From NCBI RefSeq assembly GCF_022539315.1, contig NC_066313.1, positions 39,779,059 through 39,843,058 of the forward strand: a DNA stretch of 64,000 bases, in the 5' to 3' direction. This DNA comes from Serinus canaria. Taxonomy: Eukaryota > Chordata > Aves > Passeriformes > Fringillidae. Below, piece after piece: positions 14,321-27,100 of this stretch. Each line of letters starts with the position of its first letter. Position 1 is the first letter of the stretch. Made by a program: the position numbers and the translations under genes. The notes below the pieces were generated by a model. That model was not told the origin of the DNA. It saw only the letters and a program-made list of their open reading frames with translations, and searched no databases.

Positions 14321-15401
14321 GCTGCTCCTCATAGGACTTGGTCTCTAGACCCTACACCAGCTCTACCAATAAATGGCATTACATAACTGATGAAAAAAGC
14401 AATCATCAAGCAAGTTCTGATTTTACCTGTGACTGTATGCTTCAAATACCGGTTATTCCCAGTCAGGTTCATAAAATATGTGCATTCATATGAGACAGAA
14501 TGATCTAGATTCGGAGTATAGAGCTGTTGAACTGAAAGCAGGCCTGTTTTAGGTGACCTGAGTTGGTGGCAATACTGGAAGAATGACCACAAGCTGCTGG
14601 ACCAAACATCTGAAGGCAAAGTTGGAGTCACAGGCAAAGGAGAAACCTTTTCTGCATCCTCTTACTAGGATTTCAGTTTAACTTGTGAGCAGCTGCTGCT
14701 TCCTGTCCTTCTATCAATTAGAGATGCCAAAAATTCCCTTATTTTGCAATTTATGAATATTTCCAAAGTAATTTTGAAGGATTTCTTATGAAATAACATA
14801 CAGATGGACTTTGATTTCTTGGACTTCTTACATCTTTTACCAGCCTAGATTGCTGTACACCATCCCTACGATCATAAGCTCTCACTTCACTCAGAAACAT
14901 GTGAGGGTTACTTGTTGTGCCAGAATAAACTAAAGACTACATGAAATGGTTCCTCTCAGAAACTCTCAGTCATAGTGAAAGGGAGCCCTTTTGGATCCAG
15001 GACCAAAAAACAGCTACTATTTCTAAAAACAGCTACTGGCTTCTGTTTTCTGCCATGCTCAGTAGTACTTGCAAGTCAGTTCTATTTAACAATTACTTCA
15101 GCAGTCTCTCGGTGTTCTATGGAAGCTGTTGGTGCTTAGCTTTCTTTTTTAATTATATAGATCCTACAGTATGGCTAACATGCTGTCAAGTAGCATTAAC
15201 ACTTCATTTATAGAGAAATATCTTTGCCCAGCTGGCAGGGAAAAATCCAAATATTTATACAAATCAAAATAGTAACAAAATTGTTTGTCAGTGGCTTTGA
15301 GTAAAAAAAATACACCAGTATTGAAAATAGTAAATCTTTGGTCTTCTTAGGATTTCAGATTTTAGGATTTCTTTTCAATGCGTAGATGCTGATTCAGAAT
15401 G

Positions 15402-15436
15402 GTGAGATAATGAAGCTGGCATCTTCATTATCTCAC
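15402..15436. repeat. Perfect 14-bp inverted repeat with 7-bp loop
   Basis: gtgagataatgaag (15402-15415) is exactly complementary to cttcattatctcac (15423-15436). It is a short palindrome in otherwise plain sequence. Confidence 0.85.
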
Positions 15437-18111
15437 AACTGCTGAGAGGAAGGATTGCTAAGGCACACAGTTTTGGGTTACAGCTTCATCTTTTATCCTT
15501 TTGGTGTATTTTATGATGAACATATATTGGATATAACGTGAGTCCTAGGGTCAATCCTGAACTAATCTTTAATGCACTAGAATTCAATGTAATTAATACA
15601 AAGAAGTACAAGAGGTAAAGTTTTCTCCTCAGTTATCAATCTATAAAATTATTCAATAAATGAGAGTCATGCTGAATACTTAATTGCTTAGCAGAGGGTA
15701 TTGAAAGTAGGTTTTACCTTAACTTTAGCTTATCTGGGCTGAAAACTTCTGTTGTTCTGCCCTTTCCCTGGAACTCATTCTCATCACACACTTTTGAAGC
15801 AAGTTCAAGGGTTGTACTAAAAACCAAACATTTGCTAAATTTTGATCTAAGAATAACTGCAAAAATTACTATATTATGTGTTTATTGATGCCTTTGGAGC
15901 TTCCCCATGTTTGTGCTATTAATGAAATCTTTTCTGCTTTGGGAAACCATCAAAGGGAGCCCAGAAGGATCTAATTCTATTTTCAGGATCCACTTCTCTG
16001 GCCATAAGTACTTCTAGCTGGAAGAAAAGAATACTGTTTTGTACCCAGCTGTTCCTAGAATTAGCTTGTTAGTGGTAAGGCTGATAGTTCTTGAAACACC
16101 TGAAAAAAGCAATTTTGAATGTGTTTCTAGGAGAAATTTGAGTGAGATCACAGCTATACAGTCATGCAAGAGAGAAGGACCCCTCTCTGTGAGCTTCACA
16201 AGCTCAGTCTAATCCTGTCTGTCCTTCACAGTACGTGGTGTATTGTGATACCATCAATATCATTTGTAGTCCTAAAAAGAACAAAGAAATGAAGAACGAG
16301 GAGACAGGGTATAATACAGACTAGTAAAATGGCAACAGAAGTAGATACTTTATATATTACATTTAGGTAATAAGAAAAATTATGATACATCTCACAAAAA
16401 AAAAAAAAAAAAAGGGAATGAGTAGTAAAGTGAGCAATAAATCTTGATTTCTGACTGTTTATACCCAAATAGCTGTGACTTTGCTACTCTCTGGTATTCA
16501 GAAGAAAAGGAGTCTTCCTTTTAGAGACAGACAACCAAACCAGTCATTAAACACAGCTATAAACAGTCTGGAATGGGCTGCCAAGCAGCAGGGGGCTGTA
16601 GCGTGCCTTTGCATTGAGGTGGAAAATACAAAGCAATCAAAGCAGCAGTGACTAGTGCCCATGACTTAATGCATAAATCTAACAATAAAATATGGCTTTA
16701 GTGCCTTCACAATGTAGAACTCATTTTGTCTGTTCACTGCTTTTTGCTCCAGATTACTCCTGGCTCTACATGCAAAAATAAAAGATGAACTGCAGCAGTT
16801 ACAGGTTAGGCTGACCAGGCTAGACAGAAACTCCCTGGCTGCAGGTCAGTGCCCAGCCCTGCTGCCCACCATTGATGAGCAAGTGGCTTTAATTCACTTT
16901 CCTTGTGCCACAATGTCTTCTCTTCATAAAGAGTACCTGGAGGTGCAGAAACTTGGATCTGATATTCTGCAGTTGAGCCAATGTGCTTCTCTGCCAACTA
17001 ATAGGTAGCCCTCTGCTCGAATCTTAAAGTAAATCACAAAAATAAGAGATGGGGAAGAATACTGTGATCAGTCATCTGATCATTCTCCTTGCCAATGTAG
17101 GATTATTACCTTCTGTGCCCAAATTAGAGGTTTTGTGCCAAGTAATTTTTAGGAAGCCTGAGTTTTGTATTTGATCTGGAAAAAATACCATATTAATTTT
17201 CCTTTTGAGATTAAATTTTCCACTGTGTAATGCCACTGTCAATTACAACTGTGCCAATTATTATAATAATGTCCAAGTATCTTCACTCTTCTCAATGGTG
17301 TGAAAATTAGCTGATTACCCAGCTTCGACCAGAAGTGGTACTTGTGGTTGTGTGTTCCATGCCCTAAGATATGAGATGATAAGAACAACTGAGCAGTGAC
17401 CTGTGAGCTAAGTTCTTTTTTTTTTTTTGTAATTATAAGACTTCATGGACACAGACCAATTTCCTACTGTCATTTTTTTTCTGATAAAGGATAAGGAGCC
17501 ACCTTGTCAAAAGTATCTCGAATTTTTAAAATGTGGAGGCAGCAATGGGAGCTAGGTACTAAGGTTCTCTACATTTAACACCCATTTGCAAGGAAAACAT
17601 TGGCATGTTTTCAAGACCAGTCATACCCACCAACTGAGTTACCAAGTTAAGTGAAATAATGAATAGAAACTTTCAGGAAAGACTGGAGTCTGTAGCTGGA
17701 ATGTCTGTATGGAATTACAATAGCTCTAAAAGTCTTTGAAAGTATCAATATTTTGTACATCTTAGGAGAAAAGAATATCTTAACTGCTAATGGATTCAGT
17801 AGGAAACAGCTCTACATTTTGCCCACCTTGCTGAGTGAATGCCCTGCTAGTTTCAGAGAGCCCTTGTGCACTAACTTTTAACTTCCCATAGTCTATACAT
17901 TACTTAGTTCCTTATTTTTAGAAGAATAGGATAAGTGTCACAGAAAATACTGTCATATTGCTACAACAATAACAGAGAAAATATAGCTAATACAATATGA
18001 AAATAGATTATTTGAGACATTTGTTCTTAACAAAATAAATGGTTTAGTGGTAGAAACAAATCAGTAAGCAGGTTTGACAGTTGTCTGACTCAATAGCTAG
18101 CTATCTATGAA

Positions 18112-18191
18112 GACAGAATTCTCTATCAGAATTGTAATTATAGAAATTATGGACAGAATATCTATCAAGAATTGTAATCATAGAAATCAGA
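18112..18191. repeat. Two-copy tandem duplication, period 40 bp
   Basis: 'gacagaat' starts at 18112 and again at 18152, each followed by 'ctatca', 'gaattgtaat' and 'atagaaat'. The copies differ at a few bases and one small indel, so the duplication is not very recent. Confidence 0.75.
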
Positions 18192-18838
18192 CTTTAAAAC
18201 ACATTATTAAATTTCTGGTGCCATCTATTACCAGGTCATTAGGATTTCTTAGTTATAATTTATTTAGTCTACTTTTAAATGTTGCAAAATTGCTTCTATG
18301 ACTTCTCTTGGGAGACTGTTTCTCATTCAAACAAATCCTACATTTGCAATATTTTGGCTAATATGTCTTAAAATAATTCAGTTCTAATTGGTGGCTGTTA
18401 ATAATAATCTAGAATGCTTCATTATAGCTATTTTTGTATTTCTGGAGTATTTTATACACTAAGGATTTCAATCTCCTTAACACTTGTAAATACATTCTGT
18501 TTTTCCTTAGGCTTTGAGCCTATACAGAAGTTATATGTATATAAAGGTATTCCCAAGCTAAAATCTTTAGTGCACCAAATCTATGCGTCCTATAATACTC
18601 TCTATGTATGCTATCAAAATACTTTTTGAACATATACATATAAATAGAAAGTGTTTACATACAAAAGCTAGGAAAAAGGAATTATGCACAAGAAAGACAA
18701 CTTCAGGATTAATTATCTGGAGGGCTGCTCAGGGCAGCCAGGTGTGAGCTCACTGTCCATGTACAGAGACAGCAGACCTCAAGACATCACAACTGAGATT
18801 AAAATAAAAGCCCTGTGCCTTTTCCCCAGGTCCTGTTT

Positions 18839-18942
18839 CCAGGGAGTACCTGTTTCCCTGGTACTCCCTGGCTGTTTCACAGCCCAGCATCTTGCATCTC
18901 CATAGGATGCTGGGCTGTGAAACAGCCCAGGGAGTACCAGGG
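18839..18942. repeat. Compound inverted repeat, 36-37 bp arms plus a third arm copy
   Basis: The arms 18856-18891 and 18906-18942 are complementary throughout except for a single extra G in the right arm, around a 14-base loop. The motif ccagggagtacc occurs at 18839-18850, inverted at 18860-18871, and again at 18927-18938, so a second, shorter hairpin (18839-18871) competes with the large one. Confidence 0.9.
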
Positions 18943-19713
18943 CTGTTTGTTAAACACCTCATTTGCTTCCTGGGGCTGAGGCACCACATTTGCTTGTCTG
19001 CACCCTAATGCTCAGCTCCACCTCACCCTGCCATCCAGATATAAGTCAGTAGCTCTGCTTGTTTTTTGGAAACTCCCCTGAATCACAAAAACTATGCAGT
19101 TTTCCTATCTATCTGTTTCTCATTTCCATTAGGAATCGCTTGCATATTCATCACAAGATGCACAGCTCAGCAGTTGAATCAGCAGGGAAAAGAGCTGTAT
19201 TCAATTTCCTTTGAAATTTTCTACTGCAGCATGATTTGACCACTTAAATCAGCTCACAAGTCAGTGTATCATGGAATGTTTTCTAAAACAATAAAATCTT
19301 TACTCTGCTAGGGAGTTTGCAGAAGCATTAGAATTTTAAAGTAGCCAGATGATCATTGACTATATTTTGATTATATTCTTGCAACAGACATGCCCTATGA
19401 AAAAGTGCAGGATGAAAGTCATCAGGGAAATGGGTCTGTATGAACAGGAACAGAAAAGTGGTTAAACTGGCTGGTCAAACTGGGTTAATGGTTTATTTCA
19501 GTCCCTAGAGTAGCAGTGGCATATTTAGCCTACTATATATAGGTATACAGTGAGTGAAGTGTTCAAATTTCCAGTTTGTTTAAAATTCCTATTTTATTGT
19601 AGCAGTTGGAACAGAGTTCCACTAGAATCCTAGGAACTTAACATTAGACATTTTATATCACTGAGTGGGAGAATTTTTTTTTTAAACTCTAGCGCATATC
19701 AATATTCCACACT

Positions 19714-19740
19714 AAAAAAAAAAAAAAAAAAAAAAAAAAA
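19714..19740 (+). repeat. Poly-A run, 27 bases
   Basis: An uninterrupted A run. I recognise no retrocopy upstream, so it may be simple sequence or the tail of an unidentified retroposed fragment. Confidence 0.8.
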
Positions 19741-20194
19741 GGTTGAAAAATAAGAAATATTCTGCTGTGTATTTTTTTAAAAATTTTCAGCATTTCCAAG
19801 TATAGGTATGAACAAAATCCTACTTCTGTGGGACAAGATGCTACTCTGTGTCTAGATAAGAGAGTTTAAGACAGAACAAAATTATATGCACACCACTCAG
19901 CTATAGGTTAAAAAAGGGATATTGGCTCCCGTTCTAAATCTTATTTTCAGCTTGAATCGTTGCTGATATTGTTGGGTTTTTTAGGTTTTGTGTTTGGATT
20001 TTTTTTGTTGTTGTTGTTAATCTTTGTTTATTTGGGGTTTTGTTTGTTTTGTTTGTTTCTCGAATGTTAGGGACAGATCTGTAAGTGTTTAAGGAGTTAG
20101 GTACACAGTGCTTTGAGAAACCCCACTCCTGTGCCCTGTCGCACTAAATACTCGGTGTTGCACCAGGCTTTCAGTCAACACTTCACACTTGAAA

Positions 20195-20713
20195 GAGCGA
20201 AAATAATCCAGAGATTCACCCCGTCCATATCCTCGTGCTACTCGGAGAAAGCACAGAGCCTATCTGAGCAGCCTTATCAGCACCGGATGCTGGCACAGCC
20301 GATGAGCTCCGTGTGCCAAAACGGGACAGCGCAGTGTCCCCTCCCGGCGCCCCAGCGTTGCCGCCCCGCACGGAGGAGCGCGCAAGGCCGGCTCCGCTCC
20401 CACTGTCCCGGGGCGCTGTGCCGGATGCCGATGGCAGCTGGAATACGGATGGCAGCCGGAATACCGATGGCAGCTGGAATACCGATGGCAGCAACCCCCG
20501 GAATGCCTGGGGACACGGCCCCACCTGGCGGCGCTGCGCTGACATCGTGCGGCTCGTACAGAAGAACACGCGCGGCTCGGGAGCGCCCGCAGCGCTGCTC
20601 CGGCTCTCAGCACCTGATCCTGCCCAGGGGGAGCCAGCTAAAAAAAGTCTTCCTCCAAAGCTGGAATTGCGATGCAAAGATCTATAACAATGTCACTCAG
20701 AGGTTAAAAACAA
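20195..20713 (+). other. Isolated GC-rich island, possible first exon of an unannotated transcript
   Basis: CpG-dense block inside an AT-rich gene-poor flank, 12.6 kb from the DCUN1D5 stop. An open frame of 220 codons runs through it (20113-20775, plus), but other frames on both strands are also open, so GC content explains the openness. The block holds an 18-bp tandem repeat (20431-20493) and is followed by CAA|GTAAGT at 20714, a full match to the intronic part of the splice donor. I recognise no protein. An orphan CpG island or lncRNA promoter/exon is the best reading; a coding role is unsupported. Confidence 0.45.
20431..20493 (+). repeat. 18-bp minisatellite, about 3.5 units
   Basis: Units ATGGCAGCTGGAATACGG (20431-20448), ATGGCAGCCGGAATACCG (20449-20466), ATGGCAGCTGGAATACCG (20467-20484), then a partial ATGGCAGCA. 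In the plus-strand frame starting at 20113 each unit reads MAAGI followed by R or P. Confidence 0.9.
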
Positions 20714-21024
20714 GTAAGTTAATTTTGTTTGCTCCTGTGCTGAAATGTATCTCTCGCACTCACAGAAGCAAGTGACGTGCACAAATGAAGAAACCATGAA
20801 TAAAAGAAGAAATGCATGAAGTTCAAGGTTTTCCAGCAGAAAATATTTAGCAAAAGCCCTTAAAGTTTCAGTGTTTCCCAGTGGTACAGACAATTTATGC
20901 CTATTTTTATGGTTAAACAAAATACTAGAGTTGCACATGTTCACTAACTCATCATTGCCATCTGGTTTCTCTGGGACCAATGAAAGAGTTTCAGTTTGGA
21001 CAACACTCTTAGGCATGCAGGGTG

Positions 21025-21115
21025 ATTCTTGGGGGTCCTGCTCAAGGCCAGGAATTGGACTTGATAATCCTGATGGGTCCCTTCCAGCTCAGCCGGTTCC
21101 ATGACTGTGATTCAT
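21025..21115 (+). mobile_element. CR1 LINE 3' tail, sense
   Basis: 'attggacttgataatcctga' then 'tgggtcccttccagctcag' and 'actgtgattcattc' are the conserved last bases of avian CR1. It is strongly 5'-truncated, as is usual for this family. Confidence 0.85.
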
Positions 21116-24100
21116 TCAAAATTTTAACACGGCAAATGGGCATGTACCATGGAGAGATGAATATACCTGGCTCTCAGCTGTCTTGATTAAAAGAGAGGCG
21201 GAATAGCAGAAAAAAGCTGGGACAGGAAAGACACACATGCACTTGGTGGAAAAGAGTAGAACTGGTAAGGCCAAAATTTTGGCAGTACAGGATATGAATC
21301 AACTTTGTGCTATCAAATGGATATAAACTATTTCTATATTTCTTTAGACTTGCAACTATAGTAATTCTTAAAACAAGAAGAAACCCCTGATTTATAATCC
21401 GACGGGTTAATGCTGAATGACAAATCACAGTGTGGTACTAATGGCAAATTGACACGTGTAACTGGGCTTTCTTAAAATACCACTATTGTAAGCAAGTTGT
21501 ATACAGACATCGCCCACTCCTGAAGTGAAAAAATTGGCAGCTACTCCAGGAAAACTTAATAAAATTGTACAGCACCTAAGCAGGCCCCCAGTAGTGCTGC
21601 ATTCATAGATGTATGGATGCTAAGACAGGGTGGGACTAATGTGCTTTATTTCTAAATTTCTTGGGCCACATGATATTATCCAGTGACTTCTGAATCAGTC
21701 AGAAGTAACTGGTCAGTTTACAAAACAAGTAATAGAAAAGTGTCATTCTTACAGAAGGTGTGCATATAAGGTAATAAAGAATACAGACTAGAAAATCAAT
21801 AGAGAACATCATTAAATTATATACATTTTACAACATTTGCTGTAGAAGTCTTCATCCAAAATTTCCCAAAGAACCACAGCCTTCTGAGTTTTTCGGGCTT
21901 ACCTATCACAGAGCTGATGCATTATAAATAAAACTTCCCATTACAAAATACTTGGTAAAAGCAAAGACTGATGAGTTACATCAGTGACATGTCAAGGCTG
22001 GGAAAAACATGAAATATTTGCCAGCAAGCATCTCCTTATGAGGTATGAATTTTAAAAGGGACTGCATCATTGCTTACTTAAAATATAACAAATAACTGAT
22101 AACTTTTATGACCTGTCATCAAGTCCACTTCAGATGAGGTTATGAATATGACTTCCACAGGAACAAAATTATACAGAAAGAGGCGGAAAAAATTCTTTCA
22201 GAGCATGTCCAAGACCTCAAGAACTAACACTGCCTCTGTCCTATAGCTGGAACAATAATGCTGGTCCAGTCTATGCAGAAATGCTGATCTACCTGGTCTG
22301 TGTTCAGTATGGTCCCTTTAATAAAAACCCTCACCTCATGAACAGCAAAATAAGGAGCTTCCTGATAATGTCACTTTAGCAAGAAAAATCTGCATGAGAT
22401 AAAGGAACCACTGATATTTTACAGGAGAGGTTATTTGAAATTTCTGTTCATTGAGAAGGTTCACAAACAAAATGGTCCTTAGATTTTTCAAATTATATAT
22501 GGACAAATGAAGTGAAGTTCGAATTTTCTTTGAAATCAGCTTTTTGTAGATATCAGATCAAGTCATAGGAGCATTTAACACTTCATCCTACATGGATAGC
22601 AAGGAAAAGTCACACTTGAGCAACATTCATTTTGGAGCAGTGTTAAGAAACTCAATCTAGGCAGAATAGGCTAATCTGAATAGCAGAAGTGAGTGGGCTG
22701 TGCAGATATGATTCTTCATGTGAAGTAATTAAACTTGCTTTTGTTTCTTCTATCTAGTTTTATACAAACAATAGAGGAAAAAAATGTACAAATTCTTAAA
22801 AGTTTGTCTAGGTCTGTATGTAGAAAAAAAGGATAAATAGAAATATGTTTGAGCACACTTTTTTTACTGCTGTTTAAACCACCCTGTCTTTCACCCTGGT
22901 GGCCCAGCCTCCCAGTTCATTCTCATACCTGTGACAGTACCTTAAATCTGTTAAATCCATTTTTATTACACATTCTGAATTTCTGCAGGCCTTGGGAGTA
23001 TGTTTAATGAAAACCCTTAAACTGAGATGGACTGGATCAGATCTCCAAGGAAATTCTAAGTGCTGAGCAAAGACAGATTCAGAGCAGAGATTCTTCTGAG
23101 GATCTTTCCACGTATCCAGTGTCCCCTGCTTTGTTTTGGTCGCAGGACAGCTAGTGATGCCATCTCCCGTGGGAACTGGCTTGTGACCCATCTGCTCGAG
23201 CTTCCAGTGGGGTCTGATGAACTCACCCAGTGCCTCTGATTCACTGTTCCACCAGCTGACAGATTACGCTGAATATGTTCAGTTATAAACCTTATTTCTT
23301 CTGTTGAACTGGACCAATGAGTCAGAGCAAAAAGTGATATTAAGAGAATTTGGAGAGCAAACTTAGAGTGTGCCTAAACTCCCTTGGGTAGAGATTGCAC
23401 TTACCAAAAATCTAAGCCCTACTAAAATGAATATTCAACTTTACAACACTTACCTGAGTTTTTCTCAAAGCCACAAAAGCTTAGTAGGCTACTGGAGAAA
23501 AGGAAGACTGCTTTCTCTGTTTGTGACTGCTGTTCCTGAGTGGCTCAAACAATTAGGTATATTCTGGGATGCTTCATCTGTTTTGCCCAGAAACAAAACA
23601 GCTGCCAACCCCCTGAATTGTCATTAGGATTAGATATGAATCAGGCATTTACTGACTCTGACACATCAAATGCAGCAGTTCTGGGGACCCCCAGCAACAG
23701 GTTCTTGGACACCTGTGGAAGCAGTAGAAAGAACCTGGGGCCATTAGAGCTATAGTCACCTCTGTGGTTAGATGTTGCATAGGTGCCCAAGGTCTGCCTG
23801 AAGCCTTAGGAGGATGTGGATGCTGGCTCCAAACCTTGCTCCAGACTGAAGTGTCTGTTGAGGGAATGGTGTTCTCAGGAGCTCCCCAACACAACTTTCA
23901 CACCAATGACTATTGGAAGAAACAAGAAGGTTCATTTAGAGATGGACAGAGAGTTTCAGGGTCCAATTCAGGGACATGGGGAGACTATATTGCTTTAGCA
24001 TTACCAGAGCACTCTGCAAACCCACCTCCATCCCCTACCTGAAGTTCTATGGGACACAATAATGATTTCAGTACATATATTTAAAGGGCTAGAAAGAGCC

Positions 24101-27100
24101 TATGATCACATGGTTGTAAAAGTTGTAAATATAATGAAATATTATTGCTTCCCTTTTTTTTTAAGGATTCTATGTGGTAACAGTTGGTTATGCCTTGTGC
24201 ATGTATTGCATTAACTCATTTACAAGCAGACTTGAATAATATCGCCCCGAGTGTATTCCTTTATCTGTGATCACAGGTGTATCACTGTGATAGCCTAAAG
24301 ATAGCCTTTCTAGGTCTCTTTTGAAAACAGTATTTTAAAGTTGTAGTCCTACTGATAAGTCTCTGATATTGGCTTCTTGGAGTATGTAGCAGGACTCTTG
24401 CTATTCTTCACTCATTTTCTAGCATGTATTTTGCAAGGAGAACAGCCCTGAAGACTGATGGGCTCTGGCACCATTAAGAGATTCTGTGCACCAAAATTTA
24501 GGTGGGGATTTAGTTGTTAATGAAATCAGTCTCACTTTAAAATACAAATGGCCTTTTAAAAAAGCAAACTGTGCTGTTGCACTGCAGCATATGCAAGATG
24601 CTTGTTAAATGCATCCTTTAATCAACAGATGAATTCCCATTGATTCTTTTCTAGTTATATTTACCTAAAGTCAACATGCTCAGCTGCACTGTTAAAAGCT
24701 CCAAATCCTCTGTGTTAAAACTGAATATAACCTGTTGTATTTCAGTATTCTAAAATATAACCCAATTTCCTTGAAGCCAAAAATAGACATAAGGAGATGT
24801 TTATTTTTATATTAGTTACAGCAGTAGGTTTCGCTGATGGCAAACATAAAAAAGGCCCATGGGATAAGGCAACACAGTTCTATTAAACCTAATTAATTTA
24901 ATCTTTTAAAAAATAATTTTGAAATGACTGTTCAAAGTCAGTGCCACTGCTGAAAGCCTGAAATTCTGTAACACAGAGTCAGTTCAAATTTTTTCATGGA
25001 ATTTTTTTAACTTGCTTTAGCTAGAAACCAATGTTTCTAATATTCTTCCAAATACAAAATTACTTCTACTCCCTCTGCTTGCAGTCTCTTTCATCAGAGA
25101 ACTTTGCTTGAGTTTATCAAGCAGATTTTCAGTTAAGTTTACTCACATTACCTAAGTGAGAAACCACTACTTTCTGCTTGCTTTGTACTACTTTTTTTTC
25201 CCACTGGATTCTTTAAGCAGAGAAAGACTAAGAAAAATTAGATGGAAGGTGTAATTTCAATAAAACAAACATTTAACTTTGACAGTCAAAAGTAACAGTC
25301 AAAATTAAATATTTCCTTCAATGACCATAGATTCTCTATTGTCTTTTATTGGAATGAGGAAGAAAGCCACAATTATAACTATACAAGCATGACTTCTTTA
25401 AGATGTTTACAAAACTCATTGAAACTATACACTGAAATATTGTAACTTTAATTCACTGCACTTTATGAAGCTTAATTTCCAACTCCATTATTTTTCAATC
25501 AACTTATTCAGTAAAATGATAACTAAAAGAAAACTCTTATCTCTAAACCTAGTTTCTTGTTATTTAACTGTTCTGAACAGTTTCTTCAGGATTTTTCCAT
25601 TCATGTACAGGAAAGATACATGTTACAGGGAAAGAAAGCAGTGTAGGGAGGGAGACATTTCTTGGTTGTGGATGTCATTTCTACTTTGTCTACAAACTTG
25701 AGTTGTGTTTGTATAAAATTGTAAATGTACTTGTTTATCATACTGCTAATTCACTAGAGTCTGGTCTAAACATCAAACACTGGCAATGTTTGTATCAATA
25801 AAGAACATTTAGCAACAAAGGTCAGCACATACCATTTGGGGGCAAGATGTACTTGCAAACAGGTAAGATGTAAAGCTCTCCTCTGGTTGTTGAAAAGATA
25901 AGCCAAGAAACATAAATTCCTAGCCAAAATTATCCCTCCATGCTTGGATAATGTTGAATGGTGAGGATGGCTAATGAATAGTAGGTACATGTGCAGCACC
26001 AATTCTTGCCATACAACTGAATTAAAGTCCTTTAATTTCTAGTTTTGAAGGCATGAAACTCATAGAAGTTTCAACAAGAATTCACTGGTCTTGTCTCCTG
26101 TGGACTCTGTTAGTGGGAAACATCCAGACATTAAACTGTTTCCTCTTCCTATCAACCACTAGAACACTAAAGAGATTTACATTGTTGCAACAGAGAAGTG
26201 ACATTTTTGGATATTCAAATTTTAAAAGCAGGCCCTTTGTGAAGCATGTTAAATATCTGCATAAATAAACATCCAAAGCCTGAAAATCCAGACCAGGTAA
26301 CTTTGCATAAAGCAGTATACCTGCCAAAAGCTAACTAACTATCCCAAACTGCCTGAAACTTCCTTCTGTAGCGCTGTGCCTTACTGCACCCCATTTCTAA
26401 CTCCGTGAAGACGTGGCATAATGTAATGTGGTCATCTTTATTTCTCTGCCATGTAACAGAAGAGAGATACTGCCCACCTCACACCTTTTTCAAACTGTAA
26501 CCCAAGTGATGGACATGGAATCCAATGGATGGATTGCCTGCACTCTAAAAGTCAGCACTTCCTTTGTCTTCCACCTGGAACTGCTCAGCAGCAAAAGCTT
26601 GGCAATTAGTGTGCACTGATGACAGCACTGCTTCAAGGACAGCAGAAAATTCATTTTAAAATACCTATTAAAATCTAAGAGAAAAGGGCATAAAATAAAT
26701 GTCTGTGCAATCATTAGGAATCTAATTTCTGTAAAGATGAAATCTTAAAATGTTCAGAGAACTGATTCTCTGTTATTTACTTCACCAAAATAATTGTACA
26801 ACACAGACCCAGTTGTACAGCACAGCCACAGCAATATCCTTGTGTGATTTAATACACAACCTAAAATCACAGCCCCACGAACAAATTAGAAATAAAAGAA
26901 AGTCAGAAACACTTAGAAAGGGTGGGCCTTGGCACATAAATATTGCAGTGGTTCACTCAAGTGACAGTAATAATTACTGTCTTCCCATGAACTCTTCAAC
27001 TCTATAAAGACATTTTTCCACATTAGAATATTCCTTCTCTAAGCCAGGAATCACCATACCAAGGGAAAAAACCCCAACAAGCCAACCCATAAAAAGTCAG

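Larger units (their letters stand above)
14321..20112. other. Intergenic DNA with hairpins, a tandem duplication and poly-A runs
   Basis: No gene is recognised. It contains inverted repeats at 15402-15436 and 18839-18942, a two-copy 40-bp repeat at 18112-18191, A runs at 16396-16413 and 19714-19740, and a G/T-rich low-complexity stretch about 19970-20060. Confidence 0.55.
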
